DNA of 64,000 nucleotides from Mesodorylaimus sp. YZB2_4 (Eukaryota > Nematoda > Enoplea > Dorylaimida > Dorylaimidae). The translations under genes were made by a program, and so were the position numbers. The notes below the pieces were generated by a model. That model was not told where the DNA came from and searched no databases. It was given only the letters and a program-made list of their open reading frames with translations. The stretch lies in NCBI GenBank assembly GCA_030248295.1, contig JASANH010000850.1, positions 1,054,001 through 1,118,000 on the forward strand, in the 5' to 3' direction. This document shows positions 30,090 to 41,300 of this stretch, one piece after another. Position 1 is the stretch's first letter, and every line of letters begins with the position of its first letter.

Positions 30090-30515
30090 AGAGGAATACA
30101 CACATTTTTTGGCCCGTTTTGCGTTTAGCCAGCCAGCAATCAAATTTTCTAAGCAAGCCGGTGCGGGGGCCGCCAGCACACACAGCAGCGTTCCTCTGCG
30201 TGTCACGGAGCACCTCCAAACGAGGGCCTCCTCGACTCGACACCGACTTCCTTGGACAATAGCGGGTGAGCTTTGAACCCTGTCGGTGTTCGACAGCTGA
30301 GACTGTCTACTCGTTTGGCTTCCGTCTCTCCGCTCGGAGCACCTCTACGGTACCGGGTGAGTCACCCATTGCCTAGCGTGCAAGGTGAGCGAGAATTTAT
30401 TTTTTAAACCTACCTCCTTCACCGGGAATTGGACCCAGGACGAGACCAGCCGCTAGCTACTAAGCAGTGCGGGTAGACGAACGCCAACCCATAGGAAATC
30501 AACCTACCCTGAAAA
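30090..30515 (-). mobile_element. Second copy of the tRNA-derived SINE (reversed)
   Basis: On the reverse strand this matches the element at 16067-16495 along its length: a tRNA-like head with the B-box variant GGGTCCAATTCCCGGTGAAG, the shared GGAGACGGAAGCC-type body segment (written here as GAGACGGAAGCCAAACGAGT), AGGGTTCAAAGCTCAC, and a shared end CTGGCTGGCTA close to an A/T-rich tail. The B box is damaged compared with the 16-kb copy, so this copy is probably older. Borders are approximate and I could not see a target-site duplication. Confidence 0.75.
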
Positions 30516-30770
30516 AGCGCAGTGCGGATAATCGAAAGGTTTATGCCCTCATAGTGAAATTTTAGAAAGAAAGTTGTAGGTATTTTAACGAAATTAATGT
30601 GGTCATAAGACATTACTGTATTTTCTGGGCTGATAGGAGCAGGAGGGAACATTCTAAATCATCAGCGGTAAAAAGTGTACACGGTTCGTGTATCTTCCGT
30701 TTTTCCCTCGTTTGTATGGCCATAGTTGTATCCACGTACAGGGGACAGGGTCAACTTGACCAAGGGAGTT

Positions 30771-30826
30771 ATGGGGTATATTGGGAGTTAGACGTGGCTA
30801 GACGTCTAACTCCCAGTATACCCCAT
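30771..30826. repeat. 25-bp inverted repeat with 6-base loop
   Basis: The left arm (30771-30795) and right arm (30802-30826) are reverse complements with a single difference that would be a G-U pair in RNA; the loop is GGCTAG. ACGTGGCTAG occurs at 30792-30801, 30828-30837 and 30841-30850, so the hairpin is followed by short direct repeats. Confidence 0.85.
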
Positions 30827-33189
30827 TACGTGGCTAGACGACGTGGCTAGATAGGGAGCCCTGGGTCTCGATGCTGCATCGCACAACGGTCCTGAGGTAG
30901 GAGACAGATATACAATGCATATGGACCAAAGTGTGAAATACTGTACTGTTTGCAGAGGACTCACAGCCGTGACTGCAAGATATTTCTTCGCATTGAGGAA
31001 ATGAAATGCCCTGCCAAAAGAGAAGAGAATAAAATATTCTGTGTTGCTGCATGTGTCAGGACTGGGAAGTTTATATTTACAATTTGTCAGGAGTGCGATT
31101 CGTGTGCTTTCTGGCATATCAAAACTTTTCTATACTACTCATGATGCTACTCCACTCTCTCTGCTACTCATACAACTACATTCCTTAGCACGCATGAAAA
31201 TCTGCACAACAAAGAAACAAGTTTCGAAAAGATGCGGGGTCAATGCGGCCTCAGATTACAAGTGTCTTACACCCATGGGGAAAGTGTGCCACACACTCAT
31301 GCCATCGTTCCATGCATTCCAAACAACGAAGGCTACTGTAAGAGGATTCCCTACAGGAAATACGATTCCTCGTGCACCTGTAGACAGAGACCAGACATGA
31401 GCCTACAATACGTATCGTCTGCGTCGCACCTACATATGCAAAAACAAGGCCTCTCTTCATTTTAGTGCTGTGTCGAGGTTTTTATGCTGTTAGCTCAGTG
31501 TTTTGTCTTTGTTGGCACAATGTCTCGAAATATATTTTATAAGTTTCGTGCACAAACGTCAGATTTCTGGCTTGTTGTGTTTTTCAAAGCAAGGTTCATT
31601 TCTAATACGTAATTTGACATTGTGCAAAACCGACTCGAAAGATGAGAAGCCAACAAGTCAACCATGTCTACTTGCTTACAGACCGTACAGTAATGCAGGG
31701 ACAGCACTCACACCGTGGCGAATTTTGCTTAATATATTGTCATTCTCTGACTAGTTGCTTCTGTCGGCTGCAGAGGTGAACAGATACTGTTGAATTTTTA
31801 GAGAAGCTGGCAGTGAGAATACGTTGGGGATCTCGCAGGGCCCCAGGATAGCTAACTATACGGTCCACGTTTTGTCTTCTGAAGACAGTATTAGGCTATC
31901 TTTAGACGCTCCCTATCATCAATGCCGTCAAAACATAAATTACCCATGAGATCAGATCCTAAAAAGCTTTGTCAAGCAGAATAAAAACTAGTCATTAGCT
32001 TTAGGTGCCTGGATGCCTCACTAATGATGTATCGTCTTATTCATTTTATTTTCGACATTATCATTGACAATACCTGGAAGGGAGCACTAAAAGGAAACAG
32101 GGGCCCTCTTGACTGGACAGTGATAAAAATGACTTCATCAATCCTTAATTCTCTTTATTCGCGGCTCACTGCTTCTACAAATGGTGTCTGTACTCAGGCT
32201 AACTCGTATCCTGCCATTTTCTAAACCCTATTGATTTAGGCCTACGACAGTCTTCGGTACACGTTTGATTGGTCTTACGTTACTTCCTACCTGATATCCT
32301 ATTCCTTCATTGCAGTGGCAGATCGCACTGAAGGCAGAGCATGTGACACCTGGGGTTTAGGTCGTCAAATAAGAAGAGCCAAGCAATTTTTTTCTATATT
32401 AAGCTTTTAGACTGATATGAGTATAAAATAAGTATTTTGTCTTAGTCATGGCTTAAGCCTACTCCCCTTTACAGGAAATTATTTCAGAGAAAAATACTGT
32501 ATCTGTCGGTGCTTTCTTTGAATATGTTCATTCAGCGTGGTCCCGAGACCCTCCCGCGAGTATTGGGCATAATTTACAGCCACTTCCCGACCCTGAAGTA
32601 AATGGCAGTGGTGTGCCCCGCGGTCTCGAGGTAGCTCTCTCAGAACGCTCGCGAATTGTTCTCTTAGATGTCACTTAGCGACCCCAGTGATTTCAGCGAT
32701 TTTTCTTATCTTTAGACCCTCCTCCTTGATTTTATTATTTTAGACGTATGTAATACAAAATCGAAGTCTTCTTTTGACTAACGGAATCGAGGAAACAGAT
32801 TTCAAGGGCGCCTGAACGTGACAAGAAAAAACCCTCGTTAATTTCAAATGTTCTTATGGTCTGTGCCTGGAACAGACGACCCTCCTGAACAGGGCGAGCA
32901 GTAATTGTTCCAAGCTAAAAAACTTTTATGATGTAAAAAAGAACGACATCTACACGCTCTTGATTATCTCGTCAGAAAGGACATTCTTTTTTCAACTTTG
33001 TGGTCCGGCTCCGTGCCACCATAGTTCACCCACATCATTTCCCAGTCGTTTTGCCAAATTCCAGCCAGATTCATGATGATAGCGAGGCCGTGAGGCGATC
33101 AACTCACACGGCAGCCCCTCTAACGTCTCCACTGGAACATCTACAACGAGGGCGCCAGCGTCCCAGTATCATATAATAGGGAGAAGGGA

Positions 33190-33310
33190 GGGGCCTCCCC
33201 GACTGGTGTTAGATTACCATTTCCTGATTTCTATGTATTCGCTTGGCACCCGCCCCTCGAAGGTACCGTGTCAGTCGCCCCGAGCCAATGGTGCACGGTC
33301 AGAGAAGGAT
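33190..33310 (-). mobile_element. Degraded SINE-like remnant
   Basis: The stretch TCGCTTGGCACCCGCCCCTC followed by GAAGGTACCGTGTCAGTCGC resembles the body of the reversed SINE copy (CGTTTGGCTTCCGTCTCTCC, then CTACGGTACCGGGTGAGTCA near 30310-30365). Similarity is patchy, so the call is tentative. Confidence 0.4.
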
Positions 33311-34364
33311 AGTCTTAGGATCGGTTATAGAGTAGCAAAGGCCATTATGAGCTTCACTCTTTCCAGTATGCTGATGGATGAGTGGACGGGGTGTTTCGGC
33401 AATAACTTATGGATGGGTGAAAAGTCATGCACGAAATTCTTTGAGCGCTTTGGACAACCTAAGCATCTTTGTGCCCAGTTCTGGAGCTGGGTGCTGGCAA
33501 GCTTTTTCCATGCCTAAGTTCTGTTAGCTATTAGGACGTATTGGATTTTCCTTGGAAACTTGGTGGCCTGAGTGTCCACGATAACAGACACCCGTGGATC
33601 GAAGAGTAACGAAGGCCAATTCAACAGCTAGCAGGGGGACGACAATGTGGTATGGCCGGGCAGCCGATTATGCGATTGTTATCTGTTCACGGGTGACTAA
33701 AAAACGCAAAGGTTTCAAGTTCTGTTGCCTCATGCATTCATGAGTCCTATTTGGGCCAGCTATAACAAGCCTTACTGCGTTCCTGTCACTGATGGAGATG
33801 GTGGCGACGAAGTGAGGCCAAAGAGGCTTTTCATTCGCTAACTTTGAAGCCCGCTAGGCGGGAGGCAGGAACTGATCGTGAGCAGGAGGTAGGCGGCGCG
33901 GGCAGGACAGAAAGAGCTCTTTCTAGGTGGCACACATGCGGCGGATGTCGAAGCCGCGAACGGGCGGTTCTGGAGCAAAGGTTCAAGGCCATTGTCAACA
34001 ACGAGCATCGTCGTCGTCAGTAGTCAGCTTTCCTTGGACAAAAAGAGATCCAATTACAAAACTGATGGTTGAGGCGAAGTAGGCGTGATTGCTTTCGTCG
34101 AGCTCTGCTAACCAGCTTCATCTTTGCTCGCTCGAAGACCTACGCCCTAAGTTGCCCCTTGTGTGATAGCAGTCGGGACCGTGAGAGCTACTAGACTCAA
34201 CGGCGTGCAATAAATCTTGGCGCAAATCCTCTCACTTTCATTCAACTTGTGAAAATGGAGTGAGTTAGCTGCAGCTTCTTTTCTTCTTTCCGTTACAGAT
34301 TATCACGCATGGTGGGAACATAAATTTGATTAAAACCTCTTTGCTCGATATCGTGTCTTCAGAA

Positions 34365-35759
34365 ATGTCCTGTTGGGGTCCTTCCGACGGCGGTGCGGAC
34401 GGCCCGATGTCCAACCAGACTTTTGCTTTTTACCAAGCTTTGGAACGGTTTAACGCCGTTTACAAGGAAGCCCATCCTTATCTGAGCATATTTATTTGCG
34501 TCTGTGGTGTCTTTCTGAACGCAGCAAATATCATTGTTCTGACAAGACCGGCCATGGCTTCGAATCCTATCAATGCTCTGCTGACAGTCATAGCCCTATC
34601 GGATGTTGCTGTCATGATTTCTTACGTCCCATTCGCCGTCTGGAGCAGCCGAGATTGGAGCTATTGCGCTATTCATTGGCAGACGATGGCTTGGGCCTAC
34701 TTTGTACTGTTCAATTCCTGTCTTACGGTCATTTGTCACGCTGTTAGCATCTGGCTGACAGTGGCCATGGCTCTGATCAGAGCTATCACCGTTCGTCGCA
34801 AAGGCTTCTCAACATTGTGGAAGAACAAGAACTCCTACGGACTCTCCTTATTCACTTTCCTCTGTATTCTAGTCTTGTACATACCAGGCCTGGTCTCGTA
34901 CAAAGTTACAGCGCGTCTCTTCGATGTCGACTTCTGCCGAAACTCGAATTTCGATCGAAGCAGACTGTACGACAACCTGGGCAATGAAAGCTATGTCTAC
35001 ATCACAACAGTATCCGAACTGGGATACGGCAATCGGTGTTTGTTACTCAAGTCAGCATTCTGGATCAATGGAGTCATTTTCAAGATGATCCCGTGTTTGC
35101 TACTGACCGTCTTCATCGGAGTCCTCTTGCACATTCTGACAGAAGTGAAACAAAGGAAGACAAGATTACGCCAAGGCTCGGCTTCTGATGCGGCCAATGG
35201 TGCCGGTGGAAGGCGCACATCTGATCAAGCTAATAAGACGGATCGGACGACGCTGATGTTGGTTGTATTGCTAGCTGTGTTCCTGGTAGCAGAACTGCCT
35301 CAAGGCTTGCTTTTGATTAGCACGGGTCTGGCAAGTTCCGAGTTTCGCACTCGAGTTTTTATGAACTTGGGTACGCTAACCGATTTATTATCACTCTTGA
35401 ATTCTTGCGTCAATTTCGTTATTTATTGCGCCATGAGTCAAAAATTTCGCGAGGTCTTTTGTCAAACCATTTTGCCATCCTCGCTTCATTATCGCTATTT
35501 CTGCGACGGAGACGCGTCGACAATGTTCGCGACCAACGGAAATTCTGTAGCTTTACGCAGTCGCGTCTCCTTCAACCCATTTCGTCGTAGCAGTGCAGCT
35601 AATAAGGAGGAAAATAGCATCGCAGCGTACTCGACTCTCCAAAACGGCGCAAGAGGATCCCTCAGCGTCCCTGGAGTCAGGCGTAAGAACAGGACCGACT
35701 CGGATGCTTCCACGACCTTGCTGCGGACACCGACGATCAAGAAGCGTCCAAGCACTTGA
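34365..35759 (+). CDS. DMSR/myosuppressin-type neuropeptide GPCR, intronless
   Basis: A single uninterrupted frame of 464 codons with seven hydrophobic helices. Protostome DMSR-type receptors respond to myosuppressin or other FMRFamide-like peptides and signal at the plasma membrane, usually via Gi/o. Features: an N-glycosylation site S-N-Q-T in the N-terminus; TM1 N-A-A-N-I-I-V-L-T-R-P; TM2 with N-P-I-N-A-L-L; TM3 ending in A-M-A-L-I-R-A-I-T-V instead of the usual D-R-Y; TM6 preceded by D-R-T-T-L-M-L-V-V and containing A-E-L-P-Q-G-L-L; TM7 L-L-N-S-C-V-N-F-V-I-Y-C instead of N-P-x-x-Y. The T-E/A-E-x-P-Q-G and N-S-x-x-N-F-x-x-Y-C patterns are typical of this family. A Ser/Thr-rich tail follows. 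The ATG at 34365 lies two bases after an acceptor-like CTTCAG. The ligand is not known. Confidence 0.88.
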   Translation: MSCWGPSDGGADGPMSNQTFAFYQALERFNAVYKEAHPYLSIFICVCGVFLNAANIIVLTRPAMASNPINALLTVIALSDVAVMISYVPFAVWSSRDWSYCAIHWQTMAWAYFVLFNSCLTVICHAVSIWLTVAMALIRAITVRRKGFSTLWKNKNSYGLSLFTFLCILVLYIPGLVSYKVTARLFDVDFCRNSNFDRSRLYDNLGNESYVYITTVSELGYGNRCLLLKSAFWINGVIFKMIPCLLLTVFIGVLLHILTEVKQRKTRLRQGSASDAANGAGGRRTSDQANKTDRTTLMLVVLLAVFLVAELPQGLLLISTGLASSEFRTRVFMNLGTLTDLLSLLNSCVNFVIYCAMSQKFREVFCQTILPSSLHYRYFCDGDASTMFATNGNSVALRSRVSFNPFRRSSAANKEENSIAAYSTLQNGARGSLSVPGVRRKNRTDSDASTTLLRTPTIKKRPST

Positions 35760-35762
35760 ACA

Positions 35763-35768
35763 AATAAA
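35763..35768 (+). terminator. AATAAA polyadenylation signal of the GPCR
   Basis: The canonical hexamer begins four bases after the stop codon, giving a very short 3'UTR. Confidence 0.6.
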
Positions 35769-38370
35769 ACACGCTGGTGCGTGAGTTCGGCAGTTGAAAT
35801 TTGGACAGAGCTGCTGTGTTCTAAATACGTTTTCAATGCTTTATTTATGATACATTGATCGACGAGTTGGTACTTTGCCGCATTGTGGTCAAGCCCATTG
35901 TGTTACATTTACAATTAGCTGTAACTGTTTTTAATCTGCACTCTTTGCATGGGAGGAGGCGATGGGACTATGAGCACTGACCAACGTGACAATACGCAAT
36001 ATTCTTTAGACAGTTATAGTTGGCTCGTGTGGTGAGAAACAGTTGGATCGCATGGTAAATCTGTACTCCGAAAGTAAGGAGTGGGTGTGGGAAATGTAAG
36101 TAGCATTTGAAACATACTGCAATTTTCTCCCTTAGGTTGACCGTTTTTAGCCATGGTCAATAGACGGAACTACTTGGCAGCAGGAATCCGTGATCGAACT
36201 GCGGAACGCCATGGGACTAGTTGTAAGAAGTCTGAGAAAGTAATTAGGAGGCGCCCCGTTGGGGAAGTGCCTCCAGAGGACGATTGCGCGTCAACATGAA
36301 CTTATTTAGATCGTGAAGTTAGAATATTGTTGTTTATGCGGGCATTGCGAGGACAACCTGCACCAAAGCGAGTAACCCCCAGAGCCTGCCTGATCAGACA
36401 TAGTATGTGGAATACGTAAAATGCTTTGAGAATGGGATTACGGATAAATATTGGATGTGTCTGCCTGTGCCATTGCGAAACTTCGAAAGTAGCTTTCAAT
36501 TTTTTATCTTACTCGCAATATGTGTGATAGAATGAAGGTGAAACCATACTTGTGAGCTAGGCATCCGCCCAGCGAATGATTTATTCTGAGCGTCATATCC
36601 ATGTACGGTCTTCGATTTACTTTGGGAGGCCTAGATTTTCTATTTCCTATAAACCATACTTTTTCTATGTCTGGCTGTCAAGGACAATTAATAATAGTGC
36701 TAAGTAAAAAACCTGAAGCGAAATGCGTTATTCATGCATAAAAGCCAGGTCTAGACCCTTTAAACTGTACATGTGCAAAAAAGACCCAAGCAAACAAAAT
36801 GCCGAGAGGAGTGCCTAAGACCCCGAGGACATGTGTATTACATTTGGCGAACGGAAATTGCGTGCTTGAAGCCATGGCCGCAGTCTGCGCCACAATTAGC
36901 GAGTTGTGTATCAGAAAGGACTCGTGGGGAGCCTGTTACAGAATACTCTAAACATGGACGCGTGCTGCGTCTACCTACAACCATAGAACCAAATTGAGAG
37001 CAGCTTCAGCAGAGTAAACGAGATAATTTTATAAGTCAAACTCTTTTTGTAATGCGTGTTTCTTTGTCTAACTTTCGCAACTCTTGTCTTCGAGCACAGT
37101 CGGCAGTTTACGAGAGATACGCACTAGACTGGCACGGAAACAGAAAACTGCCCGCCATCTGGGTCTAATCAAACACTCTTGTCCCTCTAGAAAGTTTCAT
37201 TTTACATCGGTCAAGTGACTGAATTGATGAATGTGTACCAAAAATTATGCGCAGCGAGGTCCCAAGTTTCATGTTCTGTCCAACAAGTCAATATGTAAAT
37301 TGCAACAGAGCGACCAAGTATGCTAGCAAATTAATTCTGGCCAATAAAAAGGACGATTTCTGCCAATTTCGATCAGGCGTGTCTAATTACGTCGAGAAAA
37401 ACACAGTCGGCCCGTCACTTAAATATGTTTTGACCATACCCGTCTTCCCTTGTGTGTCCTAACCCTAAACATCGCCTCGTGCTTGCTCAACAATAGTCCC
37501 TTTGGGAGGCCGTAACTAACGGCAATCCTCTCCAAGCCAGCGTAAATCCGCGCCAACTTTGTCAGCTAGCCTGCTTTTAAGTGGCAGCACTTGCTCGAGT
37601 AAAAATGGACGTCGCTTTTAGCATCAAAAGTATTGTAGGTGCCGAGGGACTAAATAAGTCATGCCGACGCACCTATTGGGCTTTTAGGGCTTCCAGCTGT
37701 TCATTCTATGAATTGGTAGAAAAAATTAAAAACACCCATTCTTCCTGGGGTGTCTTGCGCAAACACTTTGCAGTGAAAATGATCAATCCGCCATGCATTC
37801 CAAATTGTCGACCCTTAGCGCAAAAAACTTTCATGCCATCTCAGTTGAATCTCCCAATCGATCATCGCTGCGATGACCTTGCTTCCGGCAAAGCTAGGTT
37901 GTAGGCACGAAAGAAAGAACTAGGCATCACAAGCCATCCGTCTCTCGATACCTATTATCGTTTTTACGAGAGTCATATAAGCTGTCTCACACTATCTCAT
38001 ATTCCCCTGCTATTGTCAGCTGCCTAACGAACCGTCCTTTCTCATTTTAGATTCAATTATTCGACCTGTGCTTGAAGTTCATAGGTTGTATAAGCCATGC
38101 GTCGTCACTAAGTCAATGCCTCCGCCCCGGCTTCGACTCCGCAGTTCTACAGCCCAGCATTTTATAACAAAATATATCTTCTAGCAACCTAAATTATCCC
38201 AAGCACTCCTATAAAGCCTTTCTGCCTGCATACACTGAAAGAAGCCTGAAGCAGACCCTTTTGAAAATAAATAATCTGTGTGCGGTACGATACAAGGAAT
38301 ACCCAAAAATAATGGAAGCACGTATAACCCATAATTCATTTTCCCCATTCTTTCTTCTTTCCAAGCCTTT
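35769..38370. other. Intergenic interval GPCR to MROH1
   Basis: About 2.6 kb. I see no exon chain, RNA gene or clear mobile element. Open frames such as 37581-37904 lack family similarity and splice signals. Confidence 0.4.
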
Positions 38371-41300
38371 TCAATAGCTATGCAGATACGAAATCGCATC
38401 AGCGGCCGCTAAACGAACTTCGATCTCAGGTTCTTTGAGCAGCAACGTCAAGCCTGAAAATAAAAATACTGAATGAGCGCACCAAGACCAAAACATAAGC
38501 CTCGAAAATTGATTAACGCTACCATTAAATATCAAATCCTTGGAAATTGTGGAACGAGCGTCAGCGGCGGCGGCACCGAGCAAATAGCCTAAAACCAAAC
38601 TACCGATTATGTGCAATAATATTAAGACAAACCTCTCACCCGTAAAGAGAGCGGCGTTAGCTCGTATACGAGACGAGGCGCTTTTGAAATAGTTTGCACA
38701 ACACAAAGCGTAAAAATTCAAACGATCTCCAAAAGATGCTGCCTGCAATAAAATCGCAATGAAGGTCGTATGTACAAACTAGCAAGTCCATAACTTACCA
38801 AGCCTTTGGCAACGTCCCTCAAAAAGTCAGTGTAACTGCGGTTCTTTCCATCTGCGTGGTGCCGCTTCAGTGCATCTCCAACAGCATCACTTTTGATAAG
38901 AGAAGCGATAGCTGATAAGGCATACGAGCACGCCTGCAAAATTCAAGATTCAACTCGTTTAAGATATCCTCCGCACTAAGATCTCAATCAAGAGTATTTA
39001 CGTACCTCAGAGACTTCGGCCACTTCATCATTCGCATGCAATAGCAGAGCGACAATGTTGCTGTGAATTTGTTCCATATACACATCGCAGTCACCAAATC
39101 GCGCCAAATGACCGAACAGGGTAAAAGCGACTGCCCGCACAGCCCCACTTTCCTAAAAACATAAAACGATTCATTCTTATGCAAAAAAATCTTCCTCTCC
39201 TTCACCTTACCTTCTCAAAGCAGGGCCGAACGCGTAACAGAATGTTTACAAATATACGGTCGATGTATTCCCTGGGAACGCGGGCCACCAACTTGCCAAG
39301 CCCCTGCATGGCTTCCAAAGCTACTTCATCTGAAACCAAAAACCCTTAATTAGAACCAAAAATAAAAATGAAAGACCTCACCTTTGTGATCCAGATTATC
39401 TTCCAAACCAGCGATCATGGCGGACAATACAGATGGAATGTACTTGGTCAGAACCGTATCTGTACAATGCGCCACATTGCCCATTCCACGTACGCTCAAC
39501 TTAAAATCAGCAACTGCATAATTCATAGAAACACAAACAAGGGAACCACCTACCTTTCTAACGATGATGTTTGCATCCGCTAATCCGCCCATCAATGTTT
39601 CCACCATGCTATCAATCAAATCCTCGCTTTGAGTTTGGCAATGTTTCAGAAATGCCGCAAACATGCTCGCCATGACGATTCGTGCGCCATCAATCTTGTG
39701 CGTATGGTGTGGACCAAGAAGTTCCACGAGCACTTTTAGCAAATGTGGGCAATGGGCCGCAGTTGCCTTTCCAAGTTCGGCTACCTGCAAGAACATACAC
39801 TCATAGATGCCCACAGCCCAGGCTATCAAAGCTTACTGCATCGGAGTAGTGAAAGGAGTCTTCAAAATCTGGCCATGAATTATGTTCATTCAAAGCCAAT
39901 AATATAGCCTCGGAGCGTGTACGGTGTAAAAGTACTCGTAACGCATTGCTGATCAGCGACGAAGGCTTGTTGTTGCGATAAAAATCTATTGCGATTTTCG
40001 ACGATCGAGGAAATAGTGAGTCGGCATATATGCCGATTTGGACTAGCAAACCGACTAGAAGGCGTGGAAAGAATTCAATTACGGTTTCTTCGGGTTCGCC
40101 GCTCTGCAAAGTAAAAACTTAATCATGACCACCAATCGTGCATATCAAACAATTGCTTACTCGAACTACTTCAGACACAGCAGCAATGACGGCCAAGGGT
40201 TGAAACCGCGCGAACTTTTGTTGACACCCATCCAACATTTCGTATGGACTCTCAGTGCGCAAACTTTCCAATAGGTAATTCAGAAGTTGCGGCAGCATAG
40301 CCCGATCACGTCCGATTGTCTGCCAGCAATCACACACGGATCTGAAAAGGAGAGATCAATTCAACTCGTGTACATTGTGCATGTGGTCATCCTTACTGGG
40401 AATATGGTAACTGCTGTCCGAGAAGACATGAAGTCACGAGATAAAGATGATGTCGACTGAATACTTGCAAGCTTTGCAGGCACTCAGCATATGTTTGCAC
40501 GCTAACCAACTCCGTCAAACGAGCCAATATCATCGTAACGACTTTCTCTCCCTAAAAGACTTACAATAGACAACGCTAAAAAAGAACTCATCAACCACTC
40601 AGTCCCTCCTTCACTCACTTCTGCCACCAATGTCGACCCTTTCGAAGCCAAGGCGTGTCTTAGGAGCACAGATGCTGCTGTAGAAACGCTGGGCTGCTTG
40701 TCCAAAATCAGGTCGAACAAAACTGTTAAATAATTTTGGATTTGATTAGCGGGAAGTTTCTCATCTACAATCTAAAACAAATCGGATTATTTCCTTCGTC
40801 GAGGGGCACACAATAAAAATTACCCTAGCAAGATGATCCACCACGAGCAAATGTGACTGCAAATCCGGCCTTTCTAGATCCTTTGAGAGATCAAGGACTC
40901 CGCGCGATGCACTATCACCATATGTTTTGTTCAGGCCTACAACGAACCGATTTCGCCAATGCCCCTGGACATCCAAACTTGTGTATTCTTACCCGCGTGA
41001 GCGTTCGCAACGGCCAACAGCCAATGCACGCAGTCCAACGCTTTCAGACGAATTGAAACCAACGAGTCGCAACATCGTGGACAAAATCGACCGAATAGTC
41101 CGCCCAAATAAGGAAAATCAACGACTTTCTGCAAAATCTCAAATTATGATGGCGAACAACTACAAATAATAACTGCGTACTCCCGGGATATGTTTCATGA
41201 TATTGAAATAAGTTTTCAACAACTTCAACGCCGAATCGACTGATCGCTCGCGTTCAGCTGCATTATCGGACGAAAACCACGGATATAGAAGCTAAAACAT

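Larger units (their letters stand above)
26733..34364. other. Gene-poor 7.6-kb interval
   Basis: No exon chain or long open frame with family similarity was found on either strand; open frames here are short and lack splice support. It holds a reversed SINE copy (about 30090-30515), a 25-bp hairpin (30771-30826) with TGGCTAG repeats, and a weaker SINE-like remnant near 33200-33310. Regulatory elements of the SK channel and GPCR genes may lie here but none can be named. Confidence 0.5.
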
